Shown: piece after piece, positions 1 to 9,633 of the stretch
Layout of the letters: each line of letters begins with the position of its first letter
Position numbering within the stretch: position 1 is the stretch's first letter
Assembly (NCBI GenBank): GCA_016916535.1
Contig: CP070276.1
Location: 2,542,001 to 2,606,000, forward strand
Source: Dysgonomonadaceae bacterium zrk40
GTDB taxonomy: Bacteria; Bacteroidota; Bacteroidia; Bacteroidales; Dysgonomonadaceae
Length of the DNA stretch: 64,000 bases
Direction: 5' to 3'
Translations under genes and position numbers: made by a program
Notes under the pieces: model-generated
Databases searched by the model: none
What the model was told of the DNA's origin: nothing
The model's input: only the letters and a program-made list of their open reading frames with translations

Positions 1-163
1 TCAAACCGCCGCCACCAGTGCCGAAGGTATAATATTTACCCTCACATTCCATGATGGTAGAAGGGTCGTGAATAAAAGGTTTACCCACCTGTGCTTTTAT
101 TGTCCCGGTAGTGACAATTGATAAAATTACAAGTGCTGTTTTGATGTTGTTATATAAATTCAT
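1..163 (-). CDS. GH43-like glycoside hydrolase, N-terminal fragment (cut by window edge)
   Basis: The reading frame starts at an ATG (complement of 161-163) and stays open to the left edge, giving 54 residues. Residues 1-25 form a signal peptide ending in IKAQ. They are followed by GKPFIHDPSTI and then GKYYTFGTGGG. A D-P-S near the start of the mature protein followed by G-K-Y-Y is typical of the first blade of GH43-type five-bladed propellers, where the Asp is the catalytic base. That family includes arabinanases, arabinofuranosidases and exo-galactanases, all of which fit pectin side chains. Too little is present to name the subfamily. It lies 22 bp downstream of the next minus-strand gene's stop, so it is probably the next member of the same operon. 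Confidence 0.65.
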   Translation of the reverse strand, partial: MNLYNNIKTALVILSIVTTGTIKAQVGKPFIHDPSTIMECEGKYYTFGTGGGGL

Positions 164-185
164 ATAATGATGCAATTTAAAGTTG

Positions 186-920
186 TTACTGACAACTGAT
201 ATTGATGTTTTTAACTGGTTCTCCATTCTCATCGAGGATACGTACACAGAAATCGCTCATCCCCGGGCCGTTGATGACGGCACCTCGAATGATGTTTCTT
301 CCTTTTTTGAGTGTCAGACGGCGGGAGAGCGCATCATCCATCACCATGCGCCTGTCACCAGAAAGCAACAAAACTTCCTCTCCGTTCAACCACCACATGG
401 AAGCAGAGTTGGAACCGGCTGAGATCCTGACATTTTTCATCTCTTCAGGGCTGTCGATTACGGTTACAGCCCAGAAGAGTACTCCATAAGTGGGTTTATA
501 CAATCCGTAGGCAAAGCGAAACAGTTTGATGTTGAAAAGTTTGCTGTCAAGTGCATGCCAGGTGAGCTCCTGATTGCCCACTTTCACTTTCTCTCCATCT
601 TTGGGAAGCAGTGTGAACTGATTGTGAAAATAGAGGGTGTCAAATGCATTTCTCAAATAGCTGTCAGTGAAGAGCGTGTTGCTCCGGATTTGTTTCTCAA
701 TTGGTTCCAGTAGCAACCAACGTTGAATGAATCCCTCATCATCTGGTGTTATCGGGGCAGGTGAGGCAGGAATAAAATAGTGATTGAGGCTTCGTGCCGT
801 ATCACTGGCTACTGTTTCCGGTTCCTGGCTCCATGCTCTTCCGTTTTGTGCTTTCAGTCCGGATGCAGTGATGAGAAGAGTGAAGGCCAATAGAAGCGTT
901 GCTCTTAGTTTCATGTTCAT
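186..920 (-). CDS. Exported protein of unknown function, possible carbohydrate-binding or enzyme-accessory module
   Basis: A 244-residue protein with a clear signal peptide (about residues 1-24, ending GLKAQ). Residues 60-80 carry DDEGFIQRWLLLEPI. The C-terminal half reads like a beta-sandwich with a W-W-L-N-G-E-E strand and a K-K-G-R-N turn, resembling the jelly-roll modules attached to Bacteroidetes esterases and beta-galactosidases, where a W-L-N-G strand is common. No catalytic motif is visible. It sits 12 bp downstream of the alpha/beta-hydrolase at 933-1853 and is probably co-transcribed with it, so it may be an accessory domain encoded as a separate protein. I do not recognise a named family, and any function is inference from context. 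Confidence 0.7.
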   Translation of the reverse strand: MNMKLRATLLLAFTLLITASGLKAQNGRAWSQEPETVASDTARSLNHYFIPASPAPITPDDEGFIQRWLLLEPIEKQIRSNTLFTDSYLRNAFDTLYFHNQFTLLPKDGEKVKVGNQELTWHALDSKLFNIKLFRFAYGLYKPTYGVLFWAVTVIDSPEEMKNVRISAGSNSASMWWLNGEEVLLLSGDRRMVMDDALSRRLTLKKGRNIIRGAVINGPGMSDFCVRILDENGEPVKNINISCQ

Positions 921-932
921 GTTTAATGTTGT

Positions 933-1853
933 TTATCTTTTAGTTGAAAGGTTCTGTTTTTCCGCTTCTTCCCTAAAGAAACGGACCATTGTCTTAAAAG
1001 TATGTTCGTTAAAAGTTACAGGGCCGTGCTGGCCTTCAGGAACGGATATCAATTGATTCAGCAATTTATTCTCTTTCAATGCCGCAGCGAAGAGTTCACT
1101 TTGGCAGTGTGGTACCACATTGTCGGCAGCACCATGTATCACCAGAAAATGAGGATCAGCTTCATCTAAAAAGGTGATGGGATTGAGCAATGCAATCATG
1201 TCAGGGTTGTCGGCCGGATTTCCCCTGATCAGTGCTGCTTCGGGAGAATCATTCCCTTTGGGACCCTTGCATTCATCCATCAGCAACATATCAATGGGCC
1301 CAAACCAGTCGACTACAGCACTGACTGCACTGCTGACAGAGTGATGTGGCCCCACATTCCCTTCGATATCAACCGTCGTGTTGTTGATACTATACTCTTT
1401 TACACCGTTCGTAGTGCCTGCCAGAGATGCGAGATGTCCTCCCGAAGAAAAACCTGTGATGCCGATAAAAGAAGCATCGATATTGTAGAGGGTAGCATTT
1501 GCCCTGATAAAACGTATGGCAGACTTCACATCATTGATCTGTGCCGGATAGGGAGCATCTGAACTTGATCGGTGGTTGATGGCAATCACAGCGAATCCGC
1601 CTTCGAGGAGTTGCTTCCCCAAAGCGTCGAATGCGAATTGTTTCATGTTGTTCCCAAACCATGCACTGCCGTAAATGACAACTATTGCTTTGTAAGCAGG
1701 TTCTTCCGTTTGGGGGAGATAGATGTCAAGGTTGTGATATTCCTTTTCATCTCCGGCATAATTCAGGTTGAGCCACTGCCTTTCGCTATTTTGCCCGAAG
1801 CAGGTAACAAAACCATAGACCGAAAGGAGTGCGGTAAATAGAATTCGTTTCAT
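933..1853 (-). CDS. Secreted alpha/beta-hydrolase, BD-FAE/carbohydrate esterase-like
   Basis: A 306-residue exported esterase-type hydrolase. A signal peptide (about residues 1-20, ending CFG-Q) precedes the fold. The start of the domain (HNLDIYLP) and VVIYGSAWFGNN, where GSAW replaces the usual HGGGW oxyanion segment, resemble the BD-FAE / acetyl-esterase group. The nucleophile elbow is GFSSGGHLAS, with Ser136 as the likely nucleophile. A C-terminal VIHGAADNVVP supplies the Asp and EGQHGPV the His. Members remove acetyl, feruloyl or other acyl groups from plant glycans; the exact ester is not predictable. It lies between the 244-aa protein (12 bp) and the EF-hand hydrolase (64 bp) in a same-strand run. 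Confidence 0.8.
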   Translation of the reverse strand: MKRILFTALLSVYGFVTCFGQNSERQWLNLNYAGDEKEYHNLDIYLPQTEEPAYKAIVVIYGSAWFGNNMKQFAFDALGKQLLEGGFAVIAINHRSSSDAPYPAQINDVKSAIRFIRANATLYNIDASFIGITGFSSGGHLASLAGTTNGVKEYSINNTTVDIEGNVGPHHSVSSAVSAVVDWFGPIDMLLMDECKGPKGNDSPEAALIRGNPADNPDMIALLNPITFLDEADPHFLVIHGAADNVVPHCQSELFAAALKENKLLNQLISVPEGQHGPVTFNEHTFKTMVRFFREEAEKQNLSTKR

Positions 1854-1917
1854 ATTTAATTCATTTCATTTATTCTTATGCGTAACATTTACAAAAGTGG
1901 GCCAAGGTGGTTCAACC

Positions 1918-3039
1918 CTAAATTTCAACCGAGATTTCAAACAACTTTTGCAATCCTTCTGAATAGCTCTTTGTTGCAACCCACTCCTGAAAATTCAAAT
2001 CATGGTTGTGTTTGTCAAAAACAAAGATCTTCAGATTTGATTTCTGACATGCCCGAAACCGCTCTTCAAGGTCGAAGAGCCCCTCAACCGGAACATTTGA
2101 ATCATCTCTCCCATGAAACAGATAGATGGGGATTTTTACTCTGGTGAGTCTCGTTTTGTTGGGCTCAAGTGCAAAATGTTCTTTGAACCAGTTAACGGGT
2201 ACCCTAAAATAGTTGTTCCATATCCAATCTTCTTCATTTTCTGCAATCTTCTTCATGAGGATCTGTTGAACTGGTTCCCGCATTTTGTTGATGTCTCTGA
2301 TGTCAATTGCATTGTCTTTTACCACATCGACCGAATCAAATGGCAGATTGTTGAACAAGTAGCCTCTGTATGCAGACACTGTAGCATCTTCAAGTTCATA
2401 TTCCTCTCTATCCACCGCATTGTCATCGTTGCTGTCGAATACCGATTTGATCATGATCATTACACCGTTGCCATTGTTTTGCCACTTGATAATATCAAAC
2501 ATGTTATCATGAGCATATCCGTGTAAGAGCAATGCATCGATCATTACCTTATTCCGTTCGGCAACCATGGAGGCGATGATTGTACCTTCGCTTATACCGT
2601 AGAGAATTATTTTACAATCACTGAAGCGATGATCATTCTTCAGGAATGCAATCATGGTTTCAATATCGTCGGCTTCGATATGGGGCTGATATTTGGCGTA
2701 TTGAGTGCTGTCCACCGTGTCAAACCAAGGTGCCTGATCGCCTAAATCAACCCCACGGCGATTGTAGGTAAAGAAACCGGTTCCTTTCCCACAAAAACCT
2801 TCCGCCAATACATCATAGTAATTGAAACCATCTCTTCGGGTCAGATATGTGTATGGTCCGGTGCCGTGCACTGCAAAAACAATCCGGTCGATCTTTCCTT
2901 CTTCCGGGAGTGCGAGTCTGACTGTTGTTGTTACACCATCGGACAATTTGATCTGAAAGATTTCGGAGTTGAATGCATTGGCTTGCATTGCGGCAATTGA
3001 CATGATTGCCGTCATAATCCATTTTACCAGAGTTTTCAT
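1918..3039 (-). CDS. Exported alpha/beta-hydrolase with an EF-hand-like insertion
   Basis: A 373-residue protein with a signal peptide ending near NAFN (residue 24). Core hydrolase elements are VFAVHGTGPYTY (oxyanion region, about 54-65), YGISEG with Ser150 as the likely nucleophile, FHGRDDSNVP with the acid Asp, and KHNHDLN with the likely His. Between Ser150 and the acid lies a mostly helical insertion with an EF-hand-type loop at about residues 202-213 (D, N, D, D and E at positions 1, 3, 5, 9 and 12). A second, degenerate loop (KDNAIDIRD) follows, so it may be a paired calcium-binding cap. The substrate is unknown; neighbours make a sugar ester plausible, but peptidase-like S9/S15 relatives have the same fold. 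Confidence 0.75.
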   Translation of the reverse strand: MKTLVKWIMTAIMSIAAMQANAFNSEIFQIKLSDGVTTTVRLALPEEGKIDRIVFAVHGTGPYTYLTRRDGFNYYDVLAEGFCGKGTGFFTYNRRGVDLGDQAPWFDTVDSTQYAKYQPHIEADDIETMIAFLKNDHRFSDCKIILYGISEGTIIASMVAERNKVMIDALLLHGYAHDNMFDIIKWQNNGNGVMIMIKSVFDSNDDNAVDREEYELEDATVSAYRGYLFNNLPFDSVDVVKDNAIDIRDINKMREPVQQILMKKIAENEEDWIWNNYFRVPVNWFKEHFALEPNKTRLTRVKIPIYLFHGRDDSNVPVEGLFDLEERFRACQKSNLKIFVFDKHNHDLNFQEWVATKSYSEGLQKLFEISVEI

Positions 3040-3058
3040 CGTATGATATTGCCGTAAT

Positions 3059-3097
3059 TAAAACTATTCGGGATCACTTGAATCCCGAATAGTTTTA
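3059..3097 (-). terminator. Hairpin terminator after the CE1-like esterase
   Basis: A 16-bp perfect inverted repeat (3059-3074 with 3082-3097) with a 7-nt loop. It lies between the stop of the esterase at 3130 and the start of the hydrolase at 3039. On the minus strand the second arm ends in TTTTA followed by an AT-rich tract, as in an intrinsic terminator. It would partly insulate the three genes below 3039 from the upstream esterase. Confidence 0.65.
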
Positions 3098-3129
3098 GGA
3101 AAGCATCTAAGCTGATTTACGGTTGGTTT

Positions 3130-4293
<1,164 letters not shown>

Positions 4294-4517
4294 TTAATCA
4301 TTCATTGTTTGTAATTCATTGTCTGTTCATACAAGGATGAACACCTGGTAAAAGTAGGTGAAATCCTTCTCTCAGGGGTGCAGAAAATTGAATATGGGGT
4401 GCATTATTCTTTCCGTACGGATGAATTGTATCTATTTTCGGTAATTGCATCGCAAACAAATTGCATATCCCGCTCGCTATTCTCACTGATTTCATCTGCA
4501 TCTCTTCTTCTGATCAA

Positions 4518-7157
4518 TCAGTTCACTTCAATATCCACGCTCTTCAGGCTTTTTTCAGATGAACTGCTTCCATAAAAAAGTGTGTAACTACCCTCTTTGG
4601 CTACCAGACCCGCTTTACTTTCATCATAAAACAGGAATGCATCGGGATCTACGGTCAGTTCCACCTCAACCGTTTCACCCGCTGCAATGTGTTGGCGTCG
4701 GAATGCCCGGAGAGATTTCATCGGAGCTTGTGGATCATTGTTTCTTTTCACATAAAGTTGTACCACCTCATCACCACTTCGATCGGAGGTGTTGGTGACA
4801 GGAACCTTCACCGTGAGCCCTTCCTTGATATCTACCTCTCTACCGCTGAGAACTGCATCGCCATAACGGAAGCTGGAATAGCTCAGCCCATGTCCGAAGG
4901 GATATAAAGGTTCCTCCTGCATGTAACGATAGGTGCGTCCATCCATGTTGTAATTCTGAAAACCTTTATGTTCCGGATTGTCTGCAGGTTTAAGGGCATT
5001 GTCGAGTTGTGCAGTCGATTTGTAGAATGTAACCGGTAGTCTCCCTGCAGGATTGTAATCGCCAAAGAGCACATCTGCAACGGCGGTACCGGCTGCCTGA
5101 CCGCCATACCATGCAGCCAGCAGTGCGTCATAATGCTTCTCATCCTGTTCCAAGGCTATCGCACTGCCTGAGTTGAGCACAAATACGACCGGTTTGCCCG
5201 TTTTCCTCAAGCTCTCCAGCATGCGCCTTTGTACCTCGGGTAATTCTATCCACTCACGGTCACCACCCTTGAATCCTTCTGCATTCACCGGCATCTCTTC
5301 ACCTTCAAGGAGTGGTGAGAGTCCCCCGGCATAAATGATGACATCCACCTCTTTGAGTCTTTCAGTTAATTCATCGAATTGTGCCAGTTCTTTTTTAAAT
5401 ACGGAGAAATCGATGCTCATGCGTCGACCGGTCTGTGCATGTTCCAGTTTAACCTCGTAGATCTTTCCCTTTTCCGCCTGTAAGCTAAATTCAGAGGGGA
5501 TATAGGCCTCACGTCCGCTGCATGACAACACCTCTTTTCCATCCACGGAAAGGGTGTAGCTGTCGGAAGTGCTGACGGAGAAAACTGCTTCACCACTGTA
5601 AGGAGCCTTGAAAGAGCCGGTAATGCGAGTAGAGGTGTTTTCCATGTTCACTCCCTGAGCAAGTGCCGTGCCGCCTGAGTTGTTGTAGCGGATTCCTTCA
5701 CTGTTCACTTCGGTGTATGCGGGACTCCCTTCAAACTGGTTGTTGTTGTAAAAGGCGACCTGCATCCCCTTTCCGTTCTCATTATCAGTGGTGAAATGTT
5801 CATAGAGCGAGGTGCGCACCCAGGGATCAACCAGGTCACAACCTCTTTCATAGATGACTTCGGTGTTGGGTAGCTTGGCACGGATACCATCGAGAATGGT
5901 CACCGTGGAAGAGGGGAATCCGTTGTAGTTACCCCACAGCATCACACTGTCGGCCGCATTGGCACCAATTACCGCCACCCGTTTCAGATTTTTGCTCAGC
6001 GGCAAGAGATCATTGTTGTTCTTTAACAGGGTCATCGACTCCCTTGCCACACGCAGAGCCATCTCCCGGTGCTTATCAGAGTCAATTACATCGGGTGAAA
6101 GGTTACTCCAGGGCACTCTTTCCACAGGATCAAGCATCCCCAGCTCAAACCAGCCTCTCAATATTCGGCGGAGCGACTCATCGATCTGATCTTCTGTGAT
6201 CAGGCCCTCTTCCACAGCTTTTACCAGTTCCTCATAGGTACTGCCGCATTCCAGGTCGGTTGAGTGAATTACCGCATCGGCAGCAGCTGATTGAGGGTCG
6301 GCATGGGTGCCATGATTCTCAGGAATATAAAAATCGTTGATTGCCCAGCAATCGGAGACTACCATGCCATTGTAACCCCATTCTCCACGAAGGATGTCCA
6401 GCATCAGCCTGCTGCTGCCGCAACAGGGTTCACCCTCAAAGGCATTGTAGGCACACATCACCTGCTTCACATTTCCCTCATCGATCAGTGCCTTAAATGC
6501 CGGCAGGTAGGTCTCCCATAGGTCTCGTCCCGACACGGAAGCGTCGTAGGAGTGACGGTTCCACTCTGGGCCGCTGTGCACGGCAAAATGCTTGGCACAG
6601 GCATAGGTTTTGAAATAATCGGGATCGTCACCCTGCAGACCTCTCACGGCGGCAACGCCCAGTCGTGCTGTCAGGAATGGATCCTCTCCATAGGTCTCCT
6701 GTCCCCGACCCCAGCGGGGGTCACGAAAGATGTTGATGTTGGGAGTCCAGTGGCTGAGTCCATAATACCTGTCCCGGTTGTTGTTCTTTACAGCTTCATG
6801 GTGTTTGGCCCTTGTTTCGTCTGAAATGATGTTGAATGTTTCCAGGTGCCCCTTTTCGTTCCAGGTGGCAGCCATCCCAATTGCCTGAGGAAATACGGTT
6901 GCCAGTCCTGCACGTCCCAAACCATGCAGTGCTTCATTCCACCAGTCGTAAGCAGGTATATCCAACCGGGGTACCGGTTTAGAAGCGTTTACCATCATAC
7001 CGGCCTTCTCTTCCAGTGTAAGCAGGCTAATCAGGTTGTCAACCCGCTCCTCCACTGTAAGGTCAGGATTTTGAAATGGATGGGCATATTTTTCCTTACA
7101 GCCTGACATGCTAAAGATTCCCGCAATAAATAGAATCCAGATAATTTGTTTGTTCAT
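4518..7157 (-). CDS. GH3 beta-glycosidase lipoprotein with PA14 insertion
   Basis: An 879-residue lipoprotein with a lipobox ending at Cys20 (FSMSGC). The N-terminal GH3 barrel starts at about residue 35. It contains AYDWWNEALHGLGR (69-82), DPRWGRGQETYGEDP (146-160), the KH pair of ACAKHFAVHSG, and VVSDCW with Asp269 as the likely nucleophile. The second GH3 domain begins near LPLSKNLKRVAVIG and is interrupted by a PA14-like sandwich (about residues 445-590). A C-terminal Fn3-like domain closes the protein. The WWNEALHG signature is that of the beta-xylosidase / alpha-arabinofuranosidase / beta-glucosidase branch, and PA14 insertions usually shape the active site. The specificity is uncertain, with arabinofuranoside, xyloside or glucoside all possible. 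A 14-bp palindrome lies about 130 bp upstream of the start. Confidence 0.9.
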   Translation of the reverse strand: MNKQIIWILFIAGIFSMSGCKEKYAHPFQNPDLTVEERVDNLISLLTLEEKAGMMVNASKPVPRLDIPAYDWWNEALHGLGRAGLATVFPQAIGMAATWNEKGHLETFNIISDETRAKHHEAVKNNNRDRYYGLSHWTPNINIFRDPRWGRGQETYGEDPFLTARLGVAAVRGLQGDDPDYFKTYACAKHFAVHSGPEWNRHSYDASVSGRDLWETYLPAFKALIDEGNVKQVMCAYNAFEGEPCCGSSRLMLDILRGEWGYNGMVVSDCWAINDFYIPENHGTHADPQSAAADAVIHSTDLECGSTYEELVKAVEEGLITEDQIDESLRRILRGWFELGMLDPVERVPWSNLSPDVIDSDKHREMALRVARESMTLLKNNNDLLPLSKNLKRVAVIGANAADSVMLWGNYNGFPSSTVTILDGIRAKLPNTEVIYERGCDLVDPWVRTSLYEHFTTDNENGKGMQVAFYNNNQFEGSPAYTEVNSEGIRYNNSGGTALAQGVNMENTSTRITGSFKAPYSGEAVFSVSTSDSYTLSVDGKEVLSCSGREAYIPSEFSLQAEKGKIYEVKLEHAQTGRRMSIDFSVFKKELAQFDELTERLKEVDVIIYAGGLSPLLEGEEMPVNAEGFKGGDREWIELPEVQRRMLESLRKTGKPVVFVLNSGSAIALEQDEKHYDALLAAWYGGQAAGTAVADVLFGDYNPAGRLPVTFYKSTAQLDNALKPADNPEHKGFQNYNMDGRTYRYMQEEPLYPFGHGLSYSSFRYGDAVLSGREVDIKEGLTVKVPVTNTSDRSGDEVVQLYVKRNNDPQAPMKSLRAFRRQHIAAGETVEVELTVDPDAFLFYDESKAGLVAKEGSYTLFYGSSSSEKSLKSVDIEVN

Positions 7158-7284
7158 TCCTTTTTAAATTTGGTATTTTATTTATTAAAGTTCTATTATT
7201 GGTTTGCTTAAACTCTTAAACAGATGTAATGCAGATACAGCGTCTGTTATGATTTTCCGGTACTCTGAAACTTATTTGTAGCGC

Positions 7285-7298
7285 TGTGCACGTGCACA
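7285..7298. promoter_or_regulatory. 14-bp perfect palindrome, candidate LacI-type operator
   Basis: TGTGCACGTGCACA is a perfect palindrome with a central CG, the symmetry expected for LacI/GalR-family operators. It lies in the 184-bp gap upstream of the GH3 gene (start 7157), and two LacI-type regulators are encoded about 2.3 kb away. A weak Bacteroidetes-like promoter on the minus strand would place its -33 element inside the palindrome (TGTG at 7298-7295, TAAGTTTC at 7274-7267). Operator function is inference. Confidence 0.4.
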
Positions 7299-7341
7299 TA
7301 ATGTTCTATTCATGAATCGTTAATCATATGCCGTCTACCTG

Positions 7342-9417
7342 TTAGTTAATTTTCCAGACCAGTACTCCAGCAGTAGGAATCTCCTTTTCTCCAATTAAAA
7401 TTTCCGTATCTTTTGACAGGTCTATTGTATAGGCAGAATCACTGTAATTCATTGCAATTCCGAAGCCATCGCGGTATTCGACAATAATTCCCGGAGGATA
7501 GTTTTCAACCGGAATATCAAGACGATTGAACACTTTCTTTAGGACGGCCAGTTCCAGATCACCCTTTTGGCTGTCGGCACCCACGTAGCTAACGCTGCCC
7601 TCATTAAATTGTCGGAAGGTGACAGCCGCTTTGCCGGCATAAAAATCACCTTGGTAAGATGCCCAGCTTTCAGTCTCACTCGATGGTTGCAGGATGTCGC
7701 CCCAGCTGTTCCAGCTATATTTGTTGCCATCCATCTCCACTGTTCCCGGATCGAAGGATTGTGGCAGATCATAGAAAGCAATCTCGCTACCAATCAGTTC
7801 GTAGATGGGCTCTGCGTGCTTTGCTTCCCAGAGGTGACCCAGTTCGTTCTGGTGACCGCTCCTACAGGAGATGATCAGGTTCCCTCCGTTTTCAGCGTAT
7901 TGGGTCAGTTTTCTGATTAGCTCGAGGCTCATCTGTTGGTAGGCAGGTACTACTATCACAGGGTATGCAGTGAAATCAGCGTTCTCACGGATGAAATCGA
8001 CGGGGGCACCGAAAGATTTCAGCGCGCGATAGTATTTCAACAGATGTGCTTCGGTGTTCCAGTGCTGTGTCTGTTTGTTCTGTTCGATGGCTACAGTGTT
8101 GTCAGGATTATAGAGAATGGCTGTTTTTCTCTTTAGATATGGTTCTGGCTGCTGATGAAGTGAAGCATTTTTCCTGAGCAATCCGATCTCACTGATAAAC
8201 TGCTGGTATTCGATGCCACCGCCGGTGGGAGTGACACCATCGGGACCCACGATGCCGTAATGGTACTGTTCGTAACCATAGATAGGTGCCCTGAACCTGT
8301 ATGTACAGGTAAAACGGCTTCCTCCGGCAAAGACATGCCAGAGCCAGAGACGCACGGCACCGGGCATCGGTTGTGAATTGACCGTTCCCCAGTTCACCTG
8401 CCCCGGCTGCAGCTCCATGACCCCATAGAGGGGCGAAAGGGGGCGGAAATAGTCGTTGGCCATTGCAATCCGAGAGTATTCACCCACGCGGTACCCTTTC
8501 TCACCGATACCCTTGTGTTCCCCGTAAACCATGTAGCGGGTATAGCTAATGAAATCGAGTTCTTTGTCTGCACCGATGAAACGAGCATCATACATCGGAA
8601 TGAAATTGGTGGTGATCCACTGTTGGGGTGAGATGTGTTGCCGCAGTGTGCGTGCCTGCTCGTCGAGGAAAGTGCTCGTTTCCTCGTCGCAGAAACGACT
8701 GTGATCGAGCCGCTGATAGAGGTTCATGCCCCATTGCCCATGTTTTGGCAGGTTTATTTCACTGAAATTGTTATAGGTGCCACTCCAGAAGTTGGTACCC
8801 CATGCATGATTCAGCGATTGAATTTCTTTGTATTTCTCCTTCAGCCACCGACGAAAGCGTTTGAGCGCATCAGCACCATAATCAACGGTTGAGCGGGGTT
8901 CGTTGTCCAGTTGCCAGCCGATGACCCTTTCATCCTCTCCGTAACGTTTTGCCAGTTCGGAGATCATTTTCATGGAATAGGTGCGGTAGTACTCATTGGA
9001 GAAAGAGGCATGCTGTCGCGAACCATGGTCATAGCGTGTGCCATCTTCGTTTGTAATGAGGATGTCAGGGTGTTTACGTACAAGCCAGACAGGTGGGGTA
9101 GCGGTTGAGGTACAGAGAATCACCTTGAGATTATGTTTGGCAGCCAGAGAAATGGCCCTGTCGAGCCATCCGAAGTTGTATACGCCCTCTTCGGGTTCTA
9201 GTTGAGCCCAGGCAAATTCGGCAAAATGGGTGAACTCAAATCCCATCTCTGCCATCTTCATCAGATCTCTTTCCCATTGCGATTCCTCCCAATGCTCCGG
9301 ATAGTAGTAGGCGCCGACCGTTGTAAGTTGCTGATCGGGAAAATAGTCCTGCGATTCCTGTGGGAAAAGCATAAGGCTCATCATAGAGAGAATCAAAAGT
9401 GATGTGACATGTTTCAT
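7342..9417 (-). CDS. GH42 beta-galactosidase
   Basis: About 691 residues from the preferred ATG at 9417. An in-frame ATG at 9441 is also possible, but 9417 places MKHVTSLLILSMM at the signal-peptide N terminus and leaves a 5' leader after the promoter at 9464-9494. Near the N terminus, GAYYYPEHWEESQWERDL is the GH42 signature. FAEFAWAQLEPEEG and STATPPVWL follow. IGWQLDNEP supplies the acid/base Glu, and GVMELQPGQVNWG probably contains the nucleophile Glu. A trimerisation-like Rossmann domain (about residues 420-620) and a small beta-sandwich end the protein. GH42 enzymes release galactose from beta-1,4- or beta-1,3-galactans, matching RG-I side chains. It is divergent from the lacI-type gene at 9634. 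Confidence 0.9.
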   Translation of the reverse strand: MKHVTSLLILSMMSLMLFPQESQDYFPDQQLTTVGAYYYPEHWEESQWERDLMKMAEMGFEFTHFAEFAWAQLEPEEGVYNFGWLDRAISLAAKHNLKVILCTSTATPPVWLVRKHPDILITNEDGTRYDHGSRQHASFSNEYYRTYSMKMISELAKRYGEDERVIGWQLDNEPRSTVDYGADALKRFRRWLKEKYKEIQSLNHAWGTNFWSGTYNNFSEINLPKHGQWGMNLYQRLDHSRFCDEETSTFLDEQARTLRQHISPQQWITTNFIPMYDARFIGADKELDFISYTRYMVYGEHKGIGEKGYRVGEYSRIAMANDYFRPLSPLYGVMELQPGQVNWGTVNSQPMPGAVRLWLWHVFAGGSRFTCTYRFRAPIYGYEQYHYGIVGPDGVTPTGGGIEYQQFISEIGLLRKNASLHQQPEPYLKRKTAILYNPDNTVAIEQNKQTQHWNTEAHLLKYYRALKSFGAPVDFIRENADFTAYPVIVVPAYQQMSLELIRKLTQYAENGGNLIISCRSGHQNELGHLWEAKHAEPIYELIGSEIAFYDLPQSFDPGTVEMDGNKYSWNSWGDILQPSSETESWASYQGDFYAGKAAVTFRQFNEGSVSYVGADSQKGDLELAVLKKVFNRLDIPVENYPPGIIVEYRDGFGIAMNYSDSAYTIDLSKDTEILIGEKEIPTAGVLVWKIN

Positions 9418-9463
9418 GTGAATCAAACTGTTTATTTTCAATGGTATCTGAGACCAGTAGCTG

Positions 9464-9494
9464 CAAATATAGCTGATTTATTTCATTTTGCAAC
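9464..9494 (-). promoter_or_regulatory. Bacteroidetes-type promoter of the GH42 gene
   Basis: On the minus strand, GTTG (9494-9491; consensus TTTG) is followed after 19 nt by TATATTTG (9471-9464), an exact TAnnTTTG -7 element. Transcription would start near 9458, about 40 nt before the ATG at 9417. The promoter lies in the divergent region shared with the LacI-type regulator gene, so that regulator could act here. Confidence 0.55.
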
Positions 9495-9633
9495 CTGAAA
9501 CAGAGAGAGAATGAGTGGAACAGAATGTTTATTTTATGGAATTCGAGAAAAAGTTTGTTTCTTTGCAATGAAAACTAATGGATTGTACATTCATTGTAGT
9601 TTTATTGGAAAATTGACCTTTAAAAGAACCGAA

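Noticed and set aside
9584-9598. TACA...TGTA symmetry in the LacI/GH42 divergent region as an operator
   Set aside because: Only 4-bp arms, much weaker than the palindrome at 7285.
9511-9633. N-terminal extension of the first LacI-type regulator
   Set aside because: The added 41 residues have no family resemblance, and the paralog aligns from the ATG at 9634.
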